DNA of 64,000 nucleotides from Diadophis punctatus similis (taxonomy: Eukaryota > Chordata > Lepidosauria > Squamata > Dipsadidae): contig JALIGW010000254.1 of NCBI GenBank assembly GCA_023053685.1, forward strand, positions 62,001 to 126,000, given 5' to 3'. The translations under genes were made by a program, and so were the position numbers. The notes under the pieces were generated by a model, which was given only the letters and a program-made list of their open reading frames with translations, was not told the origin of the DNA and searched no databases. This document shows positions 39,735 through 53,600 of this stretch, in pieces (position 1 is the stretch's first letter; every line of letters begins with the position of its first letter).

Positions 39735-42347
39735 ACACATATTCCTGTTCCCCACGTGCTGGAAAGCCAAATTCTCGCTTGATTTTCGATTCCGAGCCTA
39801 CCCTGAAGAGCTAGCCGAAAGTCTAACACAGCATTCGCCTTAGGATTCAATTCAGTCCAAAAACATCACTTTTGACAAACACCTCAGAAATGAAAAAGAA
39901 ACACATATTCCTGTTCCCCACGGGCTGGAAAGCCGAATTCTCGCTTGAATTTTGATTCCGAGCCTACCCTGAAGAGCTAGCCCAAAGTCTAACACAGCAT
40001 TCGCCTTAGGATTCAATTCAGTCCAAAAACATCACTTTTGACAAACACCTCAGAAATGAAAAAGAAACACATATTCCTGTTCCCCGCGGGCTGGAAAGCC
40101 GAATTCTCGCTTGATTTTTGATTCCGACCTTTCCCTGAAGAGCTAGCCCAAGGTCTAACACAGCATTCGCCTTAGGATTCAATTCAGCCCAAAAACATCA
40201 CTTTTGACAAACACCTCAGAAATGAAAAAGAAACACATATTCCTGTTCCCCACGGGCTGGAAAGCCGAATTCTCGCTTGATTTTTGATTCCGACCTTTCC
40301 CTGAAGAGCTAGCCCAAGGTCTAACACAGCATTCGCCTTAGGATTCAATTCAGCCCAAAAACATCACTTTTGACAAACACCTCAGAAATGAAAAAGAAAC
40401 ACATATTCCTGTTCCCCACGGGCTGGAAAGCCAAATTCTCGCTTGAATTTTGATTCCGAGCCTACCCTGAAGAGCTAGCCCAAGGTCTAACACAGCATTC
40501 GCCTTATTTCTCAATTCAGCCAAAAAACATCACTTTTGACAAACACATCAGAAATGAAAAAGAAACACATATTCCTGGTCCCCACGTGCTGGAAAGCCGA
40601 ATTCTCGCTTGAATTTTGATTCCGAGCCTACCCTGAAGAGCTAGCCCAAAGTCTAACACAGCATTCGCCTTAGGACTCAATACAGCCAAAAAACATGACT
40701 TTTGACAAACACCTCAGAAATGAAAATGAAACACATATTCCTGTTCCCCACAGGCTGGAAAGCCGAATTCTCGCTTGATTTTTGATTCCGACCTTTCCCT
40801 GAAGAGCTAGCCCAAGGTCTAACACAGCATTCGCCTTATTTCTCAATTCAGCCCAAAAACATGACTTTTGACAAACACCTCAGAAATGAAAATGAAACAC
40901 ATATTCCTGTTCCCCACAGGCTGGAAAGCCGAATTCTCGCTTGATTTTCGATTCCGAGCCTACCCTGAAGAGCTAGCCCAAATTCTAACACAGCATTCGC
41001 CTTAGGATTCAATTCAGTCCAAAAACATCACTTTTGACAAACACCTCAGAAATGAAAATGAAACACATATTCCTGTTCCCCACAGGCTGGAAAGCTGAAT
41101 TTTCTCTTGATTTTTGATTCCGACCTTTCCCTGAAGAGCTAGCCCAATGTCTAACACGGAATTCGCCTTAGTTCTCAATTCAGCCAAAAAACATCACTTT
41201 TGACAAACACATGAGAAATGAAAAAGAAACACATATTCCTGTTCCCCACATGCTGGAAAGCCGAATTCTCACTTGAATTTTGATTCCGAGCCTACCCTGA
41301 AGAGCTAGCCCAAGGTCTAACACAGCATTCGCCTTATTTCTCAATTCAGCCCAAAAACATGACTTTTGACAAACACCTCAGAAATGAAAAAGAAACACAT
41401 ATTCCTGTTCCCCACGGGCTGGAAAGCCGAATTCTCGCTTGATTTTTGATTCCGACCTTTCCCTGAAGAGCTAGCCCAAGGTCTAACACAGCATTCGCCT
41501 TAGGATTCAATTCAGCCCAAAAACATCACTTTTGACAAACACCTCAGAAATGAAAAAGAAAGACATATTCCTGTTCACCACGTGCTGGAAAGCCAAATTC
41601 TCGCTTGATTTTCGATTCCGAGCCTACCCTGAAGAGCTAGCCGAAAGTCTAACACAGCATTCGCCTTAGGATTCAATTCAGCCAAAAAACATGACTTTTG
41701 ACAAACACCTCAGAAATGAAAAATAAACACATATTCCTGTTCCCCACGGGCTGGAAAGCCGAATTCTCGCTTGATTTTTGATTCCGACCTTTCCCTGAAG
41801 AGCTAGCCCAAGGTCTAACACAGCATTCGCCTTAGGATTCAATTCAGCCCAAAAACATCACTTTTGACAAACACCTCAGAAATGAAAAAGAAAGACATAT
41901 TCCTGTTCCCCACGTGCTGGAAAGCCAAATTCTCGCTTGATTTTCGATTCCGAGCCTACCCTGAAGAGCTAGCCCAAAGTCTAACACAGCATTCGCCTTA
42001 GGACTCAATACAGCCAAAAAACATGACTTTTGACAAACACATCAGAAATGAAAATGAAACACATATTCCTGTTCCCCACAGGCTGGAAAGCCGAATTCTC
42101 GCTTGATTTTTGATTCCGACCTTTCCCTGAAGAGCTAGCCCAAAGTCTAACACAGCATTCGCCTTAGGACTCAATACAGCCAAAAAACATGACTTTTGAC
42201 AAACACCTCAGAAATGAAAATGAAACACATAATTCTGTTCCCCACAGGCTGGAAAGCCGAATTCTCGCTTGATTTTCGATTCCGAGCCTACCCTGAAGAG
42301 CTAGCCCAAAGTCTAACACAGCATTCGCCTTAGGATTCAATTCAGTC
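39735..42347 (+). repeat. Dispersed duplication, right copy (partner 35,250-37,530)
   Basis: Collinear with its partner, plus two extra monomers (332 bp) between about 41,660 and 42,000. The extra piece holds a private GAAAAATAAACAC (near 41,716). Point differences from the partner include ACGGG for ATGGG near 40,250 and CATGAGAAATG near 41,210. Confidence 0.85.
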
Positions 42348-43699
42348 CAAAAACATCACTTTTGACAAACACCTCAGAAATGAAAATGAAACACATATTC
42401 CTGTTCCCCACAGGCTGGAAAGCTGAATTCTCTCTTGATTTTTGATTCCGACCTTTCCCTGAAGAGCTAGCCCAATGTCTAACACGGAATTCGCCTTAGT
42501 TCTCAATTAAGCCAAAAAACATCACTTTTGACAAACACATCAGAAATGAAAAAGAAACACATATTCCTGTTCCCCACATGCTGGAAAGCCGAATTCTCGC
42601 TTGAATTTTGATTCCGAGCCTACCCTGAAGAGCTAGCCCAATGTCTAACACAGCATTCGCCTTATTTCTCAATTCAGCCCAAAAACATCACTTTTGACAA
42701 ACACCTCAGAAATGAAAAAGAAACACATATTCCTGTTCCCCACGGGCTGGAAAGCCGAATTCTCGCTTGATTTTTGATTCCGACCTTTCCCTGAAGAGCT
42801 AGCCCAAGGTCTAACACAGCATTCGCCTTAGGATTCAATTCAGCCCAAAAACATCACTTTTGACAAACACCTCAGAAATGAAAAAGAAAGACATATTCCT
42901 GTTCCCCACGTGCTGGAAAGCCAAATTCTCGCTTGATTTTCGATTCCGAGCCTACCCTGAAGAGCTAGCCGAAAGTCTAACACAGCATTCGCCTTAGGAT
43001 TCAATTCAGTCCAAAAACATCACTTTTGACAAACACCTCAGAAATGAAAAAGAAACACATATTCCTGTTCCCCACGTGCTGGAAAACCAAATTCTCGCTT
43101 GATTTTCGATTCCGAGCCTACCCTGAAGAGCTAGCCCAAAGTCTAACACAGCATTCGCCTTAGGATTCAATTCAGCCCAAAAACATCACTTTTGACAAAC
43201 ACCTCAGAAATGAAAAAGAAACACATATTCCTGTTCCCCACGGGCTGGAAAGCCGAATTCTCGCTTGATTTTTCATTCCGACCTTTCCCTGAAGAGCTAG
43301 CCCAAGGTCTAACACAGCATTCGCCTTAGGATTCAATTCAGCCCAAAAACATCACTTTTGACAAACACCTCAGAAATGAAAAAGAAAGACATATTCCTGT
43401 TCCCCACGTGCTGGAAAGCCAAATTCTCGCTTGATTTTCGATTCCGAGCCTACCCTGAAGAGCTAGCCCAAAGTCTAACACAGCATTCGCCTTAGGATTC
43501 AATTGTCCAAAAACATCACTTTTGACAAACACCTCAGAAATGAAAAAGAAACACATATTCCTGTTCCCCACATGCTGGAAAGCTGAATTCTCGCTTCATT
43601 TTCGATTCCGAGCCTACCCTGAAGAGCTAGCCCAAAGTCTAACACAGCATTCGCCTTAGGATTCAATTCAGCCCAAAAACATCACTTTTGACAAACACC
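42348..43699 (+). repeat. Satellite block, echo of 9.4-10.6 kb; carries GGAAAACCAAATTC
   Basis: Monomer order follows 9,420-10,600 and 16,060-17,200. It contains GGAAAACCAAATTC at 43,081, a variant I find at only one other place, 61,671, which makes this the best visible relative of the donor for the replacement tract there. Confidence 0.7.
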
Positions 43700-45689
43700 T
43701 CAGAAATGAAAAAGAAACACATATTCCTGTTCCCCACGGGCTGGAAAGCCGAATTCTCGCTTGAATTTTGATTCCGAGCCTACCCTGAAGAGCTAGCCCA
43801 AGGTCTAACACAGCATTCGCCTTATTTCTCAATTCAGCCCAAAAACATCACTTTTGACAAACACCTCAGAAATGAAAAAGAAAGAAATATTCTTGTTCCC
43901 CACGTGCTGGAAAGCCAAATTCTCGCTTGATTTTCGATTCCGAGCTTACCCTAAAGAGCTAGCCCAATGTCTAACACAGCATTCGCCTTAGGATTCAATA
44001 CAGCCAAAAAACATGACTTTTGACAAACACCTCAGAAATGAAAATGAAACACATATTCCTGTTCCCCACAGGCTGGAAAGCCGAATTCTCGCTTGATTTT
44101 TGATTCCGACCTTTCCCTGAAGAGCTAGCCCAAAGCCTAACACAGCATTCGCCTTAGGACTCAATACAGCCAAAAAACATGACTTTTGACAAACACCTCA
44201 GAAATGAAAATGAAACACATATTCCTGTTCCCCACAGGCTGGAAAGCCGAATTCTCGCTTGATTTTCGATTCCAAGCCTACCCTGAAGAGCTAGCCCAAA
44301 GTCTAACACAGCATTCGCCTTAGGACTCAATACAGCCAAAAAACATGACTTTTGACAAACACCTCAGAAATGAAAATGAAACACATATTCCTGTTCCCCA
44401 CAGGCTGGAAAGCCGAATTCTCGCTTGATTTTTGATTCCGACCTTTCCCTGAAGAGCTAGCCCAAGGTCTAACACAGCATTCGCCTTATTTCTCAATTCA
44501 GCCCAAAAACATCACTTTTGACAAACACCTCAGAAATGAAAAAGAAACACATATTCCTGTTCCCCACGGGCTGGAAAGCCAAATTCTCGCTTGATTTTCG
44601 ATTCCGAGCCTACCCTGAAGAGCTAGCCAAAAGTCTAACACAGCATTCGCCTTAGGATTCAATTCAGTCCAAAAACATCACTTTTGACAAACACCTCAGA
44701 AATGAAAAAGAAACACATATTCCTGTTCCCCACGTGCTGGAAAGCCGAATTCTCGCTTGAATTTTGATTCCGAGCCTACCCTGAAGAGCTAGCCCAATGT
44801 CTAACACAGCATTCGCCTTAGGATTAATTTGTCCAAAAACATCACTTTTGACAAACACCTCAGAAATGAAAAAGAAACACATATTCCTGTTCCCCACATG
44901 CTGGAAAGCTGAATTCTCGCTTGATTTTCGATTCCGAGCCTACTCTGAAGAGCTAGCCCAAAGTCTAACACAGCATTCGCCTTAGGATTCAATTCAGCCC
45001 AAAAACATCACTTTTGACAAACACCTCAGAAATGAAAAAGAAACACATATTCCTGTTCCCCACGGGCTGGAAAGCCGAATTCTCGCTTGAATTTTGATTC
45101 CGAGCCTACCCTGAAGAGCTAGCCCAAAGTCTAACACAGCATTCGCCTTAGGACTCAATACAGCCAAAAAACATGACTTTTGACAAACACCTCAGAAATG
45201 AAAATGAAACACATATTCCTGTTCCCCACAGGCTGGAAAGCCGAATTCTCGCTTGATTTTTGATTCCGACCTTTCCCTGAAGAGCTAGCCCAAGGTCTAA
45301 CACAGCATTCGCCTTATTTCTCAATTCAGCCCAAAAACATCACTTTTGACAAACACCTCAGAAATGAAAAAGAAACACATATTCCTGTTCCCCACGGGCT
45401 GGAAAGCCAAATTCTCACTTGATTTTCGATTCCGAACCTACCCTGAAGAGCTAGCCGAAAGTCTAACACAGCATTCGCCTTAGGATTCAATTCAGTCCAA
45501 AAACATCACTTTTGACAAACACCTCAGAAATGAAAATGAAACACATATTCCTGTTCCCCACGTGCTGGAAAGCCGAATTCTCGCTTGAATTTTGATTCGG
45601 AGCCTACCCTGAAGAGCTAGCCCAAAGTCTAACACCGCATTCGCCTTAGGACTCAAGACAGCCAAAAAACATGACTTTTGACAAACACC
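43700..45689 (+). repeat. 1,990-bp (12-mer) tandem duplication, copy 1
   Basis: Private variants TTCTTGTTCCCC (43,891) and GATTCGG (45,594), with CACCGCATTC and CTCAAGACAGCC just after, all recur 1,990 bp later. It also contains GGATTAATTTGTCC near 44,822, where copy 2 keeps GGATTCAATTGTCC. Confidence 0.9.
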
Positions 45690-47679
45690 TCAGAAATAAA
45701 AAAGAAACACATATTCCTGTTCCCCACGGGCTGGAAAGCCGAATTCTCGCTTGAATTTTGATTCCGAGCCTACCCTGAAGAGCTAGCCCAAGGTCTAACA
45801 CAGCATTCGCCTTATTTCTCAATTCAGCCCAAAAACATCACTTTTGACAAACACCTCAGAAATGAAAAAGAAAGAAATATTCTTGTTCCCCACGTGCTGG
45901 AAAGCCAAATTCTCGCTTGATTTTCGATTCCGAGCTTACCCTAAAGAGCTAGCCCAATGTCTAACACAGCATTCGCCTTAGGATTCAATACAGCCAAAAA
46001 ACATGACTTTTGACAAACACCTCAGAAATGAAAATGAAACACATATTCCTGTTCCCCACAGGCTGGAAAGCCGAATTCTCGCTTGATTTTTGATTCCGAC
46101 CTTTCCCTGAAGAGCTAGCCCAAAGCCTAACACAGCATTCGCCTTAGGACTCAATACAGCCAAAAAACATGACTTTTGACAAACACCTCAGAAATGAAAA
46201 TGAAACACATATTCCTGTTCCCCACAGGCTGGAAAGCCGAATTCTCGCTTGATTTTCGATTCCAAGCCTACCCTGAAGAGCTAGCCCAAAGTCTAACACA
46301 GCATTCGCCTTAGGACTCAATACAGCCAAAAAACATGACTTTTGACAAACACCTCAGAAATGAAAATGAAACACATATTCCTGTTCCCCACAGGCTGGAA
46401 AGCCGAATTCTCGCTTGATTTTTGATTCCGACCTTTCCCTGAAGAGCTAGCCCAAGGTCTAACACAGCATTCGCCTTATTTCTCAATTCAGCCCAAAAAC
46501 ATCACTTTTGACAAACACCTCAGAAATGAAAAAGAAACACATATTCCTGTTCCCCACGGGCTGGAAAGCCAAATTCTCGCTTGATTTTCGATTCCGAGCC
46601 TACCCTGAAGAGCTAGCCAAAAGTCTAACACAGCATTCGCCTTAGGATTCAATTCAGTCCAAAAACATCACTTTTGACAAACACCTCAGAAATGAAAAAG
46701 AAACACATATTCCTGTTCCCCATGTGCTGGAAAGCCGAATTCTCGCTTGAATTTTGATTCCGAGCCTACCCTGAAGAGCTAGCCCAATGTCTAACACAGC
46801 ATTCGCCTTAGGATTCAATTGTCCAAAAACATCACTTTTGACAAACACCTCAGAAATGAAAAAGAAACACATATTCCTGTTCCCCACATGCTGGAAAGCT
46901 GAATTCTCGCTTGATTTTCGATTCCGAGCCTACTCTGAAGAGCTAGCCCAAAGTCTAACACAGCATTCGCCTTAGGATTCAATTCAGCCCAAAAACATCA
47001 CTTTTGACAAACACCTCAGAAATGAAAAAGAAACACATATTCCTGTTCCCCACGGGCTGGAAAGCCGAATTCTCGCTTGAATTTTGATTCCGAGCCTACC
47101 CTGAAGAGCTAGCCCAAAGTCTAACACAGCATTCGCCTTAGGACTCAATACAGCCAAAAAACATGACTTTTGACAAACACCTCAGAAATGAAAATGAAAC
47201 ACATATTCCTGTTCCCCACAGGCTGGAAAGCCGAATTCTCGCTTGATTTTTGATTCCGACCTTTCCCTGAAGAGCTAGCCCAAGGTCTAACACAGCATTC
47301 GCCTTATTTCTCAATTCAGCCCAAAAACATCACTTTTGACAAACACCTCAGAAATGAAAAAGAAACACATATTCCTGTTCCCCACGGGCTGGAAAGCCAA
47401 ATTCTCACTTGATTTTCGATTCCGAACCTACCCTGAAGAGCTAGCCGAAAGTCTAACACAGCATTCGCCTTAGGATTCAATTCAGTCCAAAAACATCACT
47501 TTTGACAAACACCTCAGAAATGAAAAAGAAACACATATTCCTGTTCCCCACGTGCTGGAAAGCCGAATTCTCGCTTGAATTTTGATTCGGAGCCTACCCT
47601 GAAGAGCTAGCCCAAAGTCTAACACCGCATTCGCCTTAGGACTCAAGACAGCCAAAAAACATGACTTTTGACAAACACC
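45690..47679 (+). repeat. 1,990-bp (12-mer) tandem duplication, copy 2
   Basis: Collinear with copy 1 along its whole length. By eye I see only a handful of differences: the two bases at 44,826-44,829 / 46,816-46,819, CATGTGC for CACGTGC near 46,721, and AAAAG for AAAATG near 47,525. The junction between copies (about 45,690) carries the private GAAATAAAAAAG, which could mark the crossover site. Confidence 0.9.
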
Positions 47680-50600
47680 TCAGAAATGAAAATGAAACAC
47701 ATATTCCTGTTCCCCACAGGCTGGAAAGCCGAATTCTCGCTTGATTTTTGATTCCGAGCTTTCCCTGAACAGAAAGCCCAATGTCTAACACGGAATTCGC
47801 CTTAGTTCTCAATTCAGCCCAAAAACATCACTTTTGACAAACACCTCAGAAATGAAAAAGAAACACATATAGTCCTGTTCCCCACAGGCTGGAAAACCGA
47901 ATTCTCGCTTGATTTTCGATTCCGAGCCTACCCTGAAGAGCTAGCCCAAAGTCTAACACAGCATTCGCCTTAGGACTCAATACAGCCAAAAAACATGACT
48001 TTTGACAAACACCTCAGAAATGAAAATGAAACACATATTCCTGTTCCCCACAGGCTGGAAAGCCGAATTCTCGCTTGATTTTTGATTCCGACCTTTCCCT
48101 GAAGAGCTAGCCCAAAGTCTAACACAGCATTCGCCTTAGGACTCAATACAGCCAAAAAACATGACTTTTGACAAACACCTCAGAAATGAAAATGAAACAC
48201 ATATTCCTGTTCCCCACAGGCTGGAAAGCCGAATTCTCGCTTGATTTTCGATTCCAAGCCTACCCTGAAGAGCTAGCCCAAAGTCTAACACAGCATTCGC
48301 CTTAGGACTCAATACAGCCAAAAAACATGACTTTTGACAAACACCTCAGAAATGAAAATGAAACACATATTCCTGTTCCCCACAGGCTGGAAAGCCGAAT
48401 TCTCGCTTGATTTTTGATTCCGACCTTTCCCTGAAGAGCTAGCCCAAGGTCTAACACAGCATTCGCCTTATTTCTCAATTCAGCCCAAAAACATCACTTT
48501 TGACAAACACCTCAGAAATGAAAAAGAAACACATGTTCCTGTTCCCCACGGGCTGGAAAGCCAAATTCTCGCTTGATTTTCGATTCCGAGCCTACCCTGA
48601 AGAGCTAGCCGAAAGTCTAACACAGCATTCGCCTTAGGATTCAATTCAGTCCAAAAACATCACTTTTGACAAACACCTCAGAAATGAAAAAGAAACACAT
48701 ATTCCTGTTCCCCACGTGCTGGAAAGCCGAATTCTCGCTTGAATTTTGATTCCGAGCCTACCCTGAAGAGCTAGCCCAAAGTCTAACACAGCATTCGCCT
48801 TAGTTCTCAATTCAGCCAAAAAACATGACTTTTGACAAACACCTCAGAAATGAAAAAGAAACACATATTCCTGTTCCCCACGTGCTGGAAAGCCGAATTC
48901 TCGCTTGATTTTCGATTCCGAGCCTACCCTGAAGAGCTAGCCCAAAGTCTAACACAGCATTCGCCTTAGGACTCAATACAGCCAAAAAACATGACTTTTG
49001 ACAAACACCTCAGAAATGAAAATGAAACACATATTCCTGTTCCCCACAGGCTGGAAAGCCGAATTCTCGCTTGATTTTTGATTCTGACCTTTCCCTGAAG
49101 AGCTAGCCCAAAGTCTAACACAGCATTCGCCTTAGGACGCAATAGAGCCAAAAAACATGACTTTTGACAAACACCTCAGAAATGAAAATGAAACACATAT
49201 TCCTGTTCCCCACAGGCTGGAAAGCCGAATTCTCGCTTGATTTTTGATTCCGACCTTTCCCTGAAGAGCTAGCCCAAAGTCTAACACAGCATTCGCCTTA
49301 GGACTCAATACAGCCAAAAAATATGACTTTTGACAAACACCTCAGAAATGAAAATGAAACACATATTCCTGTTCCCCACGTGCTGGAAAGCCGGATTCTC
49401 GCTTAATTTTCGATTCCGACCTTTCCCTGAAGAGCTAGCCCAATGTCTAACACGGAATTCGCCTTAGTTCTCAATTCAGCCAAAAAACATCACTTTTGAC
49501 AAACACCTCAGAAATGAAAATGAAACACATATTCCTGTTCCCCACAGGCTGGAAAGCCGAATTCTCGCTTGATTTTTGATTCCGAGCTTTCCCTGAACAG
49601 AAAGCCCAATGTCTAACACGGAATTCGCCTTAGTTCTCAATTCAGCCCAAAAACATCACTTTTGACAAACACCTCAGAAATGAAAAAGAAACACATATAG
49701 TCCTGTTCCCCACAGGCTGGAAAGCCGAATTCTCGCTTGATTTTCGATTCCGAGCCTACCCTGAAGAGCTAGCCCAAAGTCTAACACAGCATTTGCCTTA
49801 GGACTCAATACAGCCAAAAAACATGACTTTTGACAAACACCTCAGAAATGAAAATGAAACACATATTCCTGTTCCCCACAGGCTGGAAAGCCGAATTCTC
49901 GCTTGATTTTCGATTCCAAGCCTACCCTGAAGAGCTAGCCCAAAGTCTAACACAGCATTCGCCTTAGGACTCAATACAGCCAAAAAACATGACTTTTGAC
50001 AAACACCTCAGAAATGAAAATGAAACACATATTCCTGTTCCCCACAGGCTGGAAAGCCGAATTCTCGCTTGATTTTTGATTCCGACCTTTCCCTGAAGAG
50101 CTAGGCCAAGGTCTAACACAGCATTCGCCTTATTTCTCAATTCAGCCCAAAAACATCACTTTTGACAAACACCTCAGAAATGAAAAAGAAACACATATTC
50201 CTGTTCCCCACGTGCTGGAAAGCCAAATTCTCGCTTGATTTTCGATTCCGAGCCTACCCTGAAGAGCTAGCCGAAAGTCTAACACAGCATTCGCCTTAGG
50301 ATTCAATTCAGTCCAAAAACATCACTTTTGACAAACACCTCAGAAATGAAAATGAAACACATATTCCTGTTCCCCACAGGCTGGAAAGCCGAATTCTCGC
50401 TTGATTTTTGATTCCGACCTTTCCCTGAAGAGCTAGCCCAAAGTCTAACACAGCATTCGCCTTAGGACTCAATACAGCCAAAAAACATGACTTTTGACAA
50501 ACACCTCAGAAATGAAAATGAAACACATATTCCTGTTCCCCACAGGCTGGAAAGCCGAATTCTCGCTTGATTTTTGATTCCGACCTTTCCCTGAAGAGCT

Positions 50601-53600
50601 AGCCCAAAGTCTAACACAGCATTCGCCTTAGGACTCAATACAGCCAAAAAACATCACTTTTGACAAACACCTCAGAAATGAAAAAGAAACACATATTCCT
50701 GTTCCCCACGTGCTGGAAAGCCGAATTCTCGCTTGAATTTTGATTCCGAGCCTACCCTGAAGAGCTAGCCCAAAGTCTAACACAGCATTCGCCTTAGGAC
50801 TCAATACAGCCAAAAAACATGACTTTTGACAAAAACCTCAGAAATGAAAATGAAACACATATTCCTGTTCCCCACAGGCTGGAAAGCCGAATTCTCGCTT
50901 GATTTTTGATTCCGAGCTTTCCCTGAACAGAAAGCCCAATGTCTAACACGGAATTCGCCTTAGTTCTCAATTCAGCCCAAAAACATCACTTTTGACAAAC
51001 ACCTCAGAAATGAAAAAGAAACACATATAGTCCTGTTCCCCACAGGCTGGAAAGCCGAATTCTCGCTTGATTTTCGATTCCGAGCCTACCCTGAAGAGCT
51101 AGCCCAAAGTCTAACACAGCATTTGCCTTAGGACTCAATACAGCCAAAAAACATGACTTTTGACAAACACCTCAGAAATGAAAATGAAACACATATTCCT
51201 GTTCCCCACAGGCTGGAAAGCCGAATTCTCGCTTGATTTTCGATTCCAAGCCTACCCTGAAGAGCTAGCCCAAAGTCTAACACAGCATTCGCCTTAGGAC
51301 TCAATACAGCCAAAAAACATGACTTTTGACAAACACCTCAGAAATGAAAATGAAACACATATTCCTGTTCCCCACAGGCTGGAAAGCCGAATTCTCGCTT
51401 GATTTTTGATTCCGACCTTTCCCTGAAGAGCTAGCCCAAGGTCTAACACAGCATTCGCCTTATTTCTCAATTCAGCCCAAAAACATCACTTTTGACAAAC
51501 ACCTCAGAAATGAAAAAGAAACACATATTCCTGTTCCCCACGTGCTGGAAAGCCAAATTCTCGCTTGATTTTCGATTCCGAGCCTACCCTGAAGAGCTAG
51601 CCGAAAGTCTAACACAGCATTCGCCTTAGGATTCAATTCAGTCCAAAAACATCACTTTTGACAAACACCTCAGAAATGAAAATGAAACACATATTCCTGT
51701 TCCCCACAGGCTGGAAAGCCGAATTCTCGCTTGATTTTTGATTCCGACCTTTCCCTGAAGAGCTAGCCCAAAGTCTAACACAGCATTCGCCTTAGGACTC
51801 AATACAGCCAAAAAACATGACTTTTGACAAACACCTCAGAAATGAAAATGAAACACATATTCCTGTTCCCCACAGGCTGGAAAGCCGAATTCTCGCTTGA
51901 TTTTTGATTCCGACCTTTCCCTGAAGAGCTAGCCCAAAGTCTAACACAGCATTCGCCTTAGGACTCAATACAGCCAAAAAACATGACTTTTGACAAACAC
52001 CCCAGAAATGAAAATGAAACACATATTCCTGTTCCCCACGTGCTGGAAAGCCGAATTCTCGCTTAATTTTCGATTCCGACCTTTCCCTGAAGAGCTAGCC
52101 CAATGTCTAACACGGAATTCGCCTTAGTTCTCAATTCAGCCAAAAAACATCACTTTTGACAAACACCTCAGAAATGAAAAAGAAACACATATTCCTGTTC
52201 CCCACGGGCTGGAAAGCCAAATTCTCACTTGATTTTCGATTCCGAACCTACCCTGAAGAGCTAGCCGAAAGTCTAACACAGCATTCGCCTTAGGATTCAA
52301 TTCAGTCCAAAAACATCACTTTTGACAAACACCTCAGAAATGAAAAAGAAACACATATTCCTGTTCCCCACAGGCTGGAAAGCCGAATTCTCGCTTGATT
52401 TTTGATTCCGAGCTTTCCCTGAAGAGCTAGCCCAAGGTCTAACACAGCATTCGCCTTATTTCTCAATTCAGCCCAAAAACATCACTTTTGACAAACACCT
52501 CAGAAATGAAAAAGAAACACATATTCCTGTTCCCCACGGGCTGGAAAGCCAAATTCTCGCTTGATTTTCGATTCCGAGCCTACCCTGAAGAGCTAGCCGA
52601 AAGTCTAACACAGCATTCGCCTTAGGATTCAATTCAGTCCAAAAACATCACTTTTGACAAACACCTCAGAAATGAAAGAGAAACACATATTCCTGTTCCC
52701 CACGTGCTGGAAAGCCGAATTCTCGCTTGAATTTTGATTCCGAGCCTACCCTGAAGAGCTAGCCCAAAGTCTAACACAGCATTCGCCTTAGTGCTCAATT
52801 CAGCCAAAAAACATGACTTTTGACAAACACCTCAGAAATGAAAAAGAAACACATATTCCTGTTCCCCACGTGCTGGAAAGCCGAATTCTCGCTTGATTTT
52901 CGATTCCGAGCCTACCCTGAAGAGCTAGCCCAAAGTCTAACACAGCATTCGCCTTAGGACTCAATACAGCCAAAAAACATGACTTTTGACAAACACCTCA
53001 GAAATGAAAATGAAACACATATTCCTGTTCCCCACAGGCTGGAAAGCCGAATTCTCGCTTGATTTTTGATTCCGACCTTTCCCTGAAGAGCTAGCCCAAA
53101 GTCTAACACAGCATTCGCCTTAGGACTCAATACAGCCAAAAAACATGACTTTTGACAAACACCTCAGAAATGAAAATGAAACACATATTCCTGTTCCCCA
53201 CAGGCTGGAAAGCCGAATTCTCGCTTGATTTTTGATTCCGACCTTTCCCTGAAGAGCTAGCCCAAAGTCTAACACAGCATTCGCCTTAGGACTCAATACA
53301 GCCAAAAAACATGACTTTTGACAAACACCTCAGAAATGAAAATGAAACACATATTCCTGTTCCCCACGTGCTGGAAAGCCGAATTCTCGCTTGATTTTCG
53401 ATTCCGACCTTTCCCTGAAGAGCTAGCCCAATGTCTAACACGGAATTCGCCTTAGTTCTCAATTCAGCCAAAAAACATCACTTTTGACAAACACATCAGA
53501 AATGAAAAAGAAACACATATTCCTGTTCCCCACATGCTGGAAAGCCGAATTCTCGCTTGAATTTTGATTCCGAGCCTACCCTGAAGAGCTAGCCCAAGGT

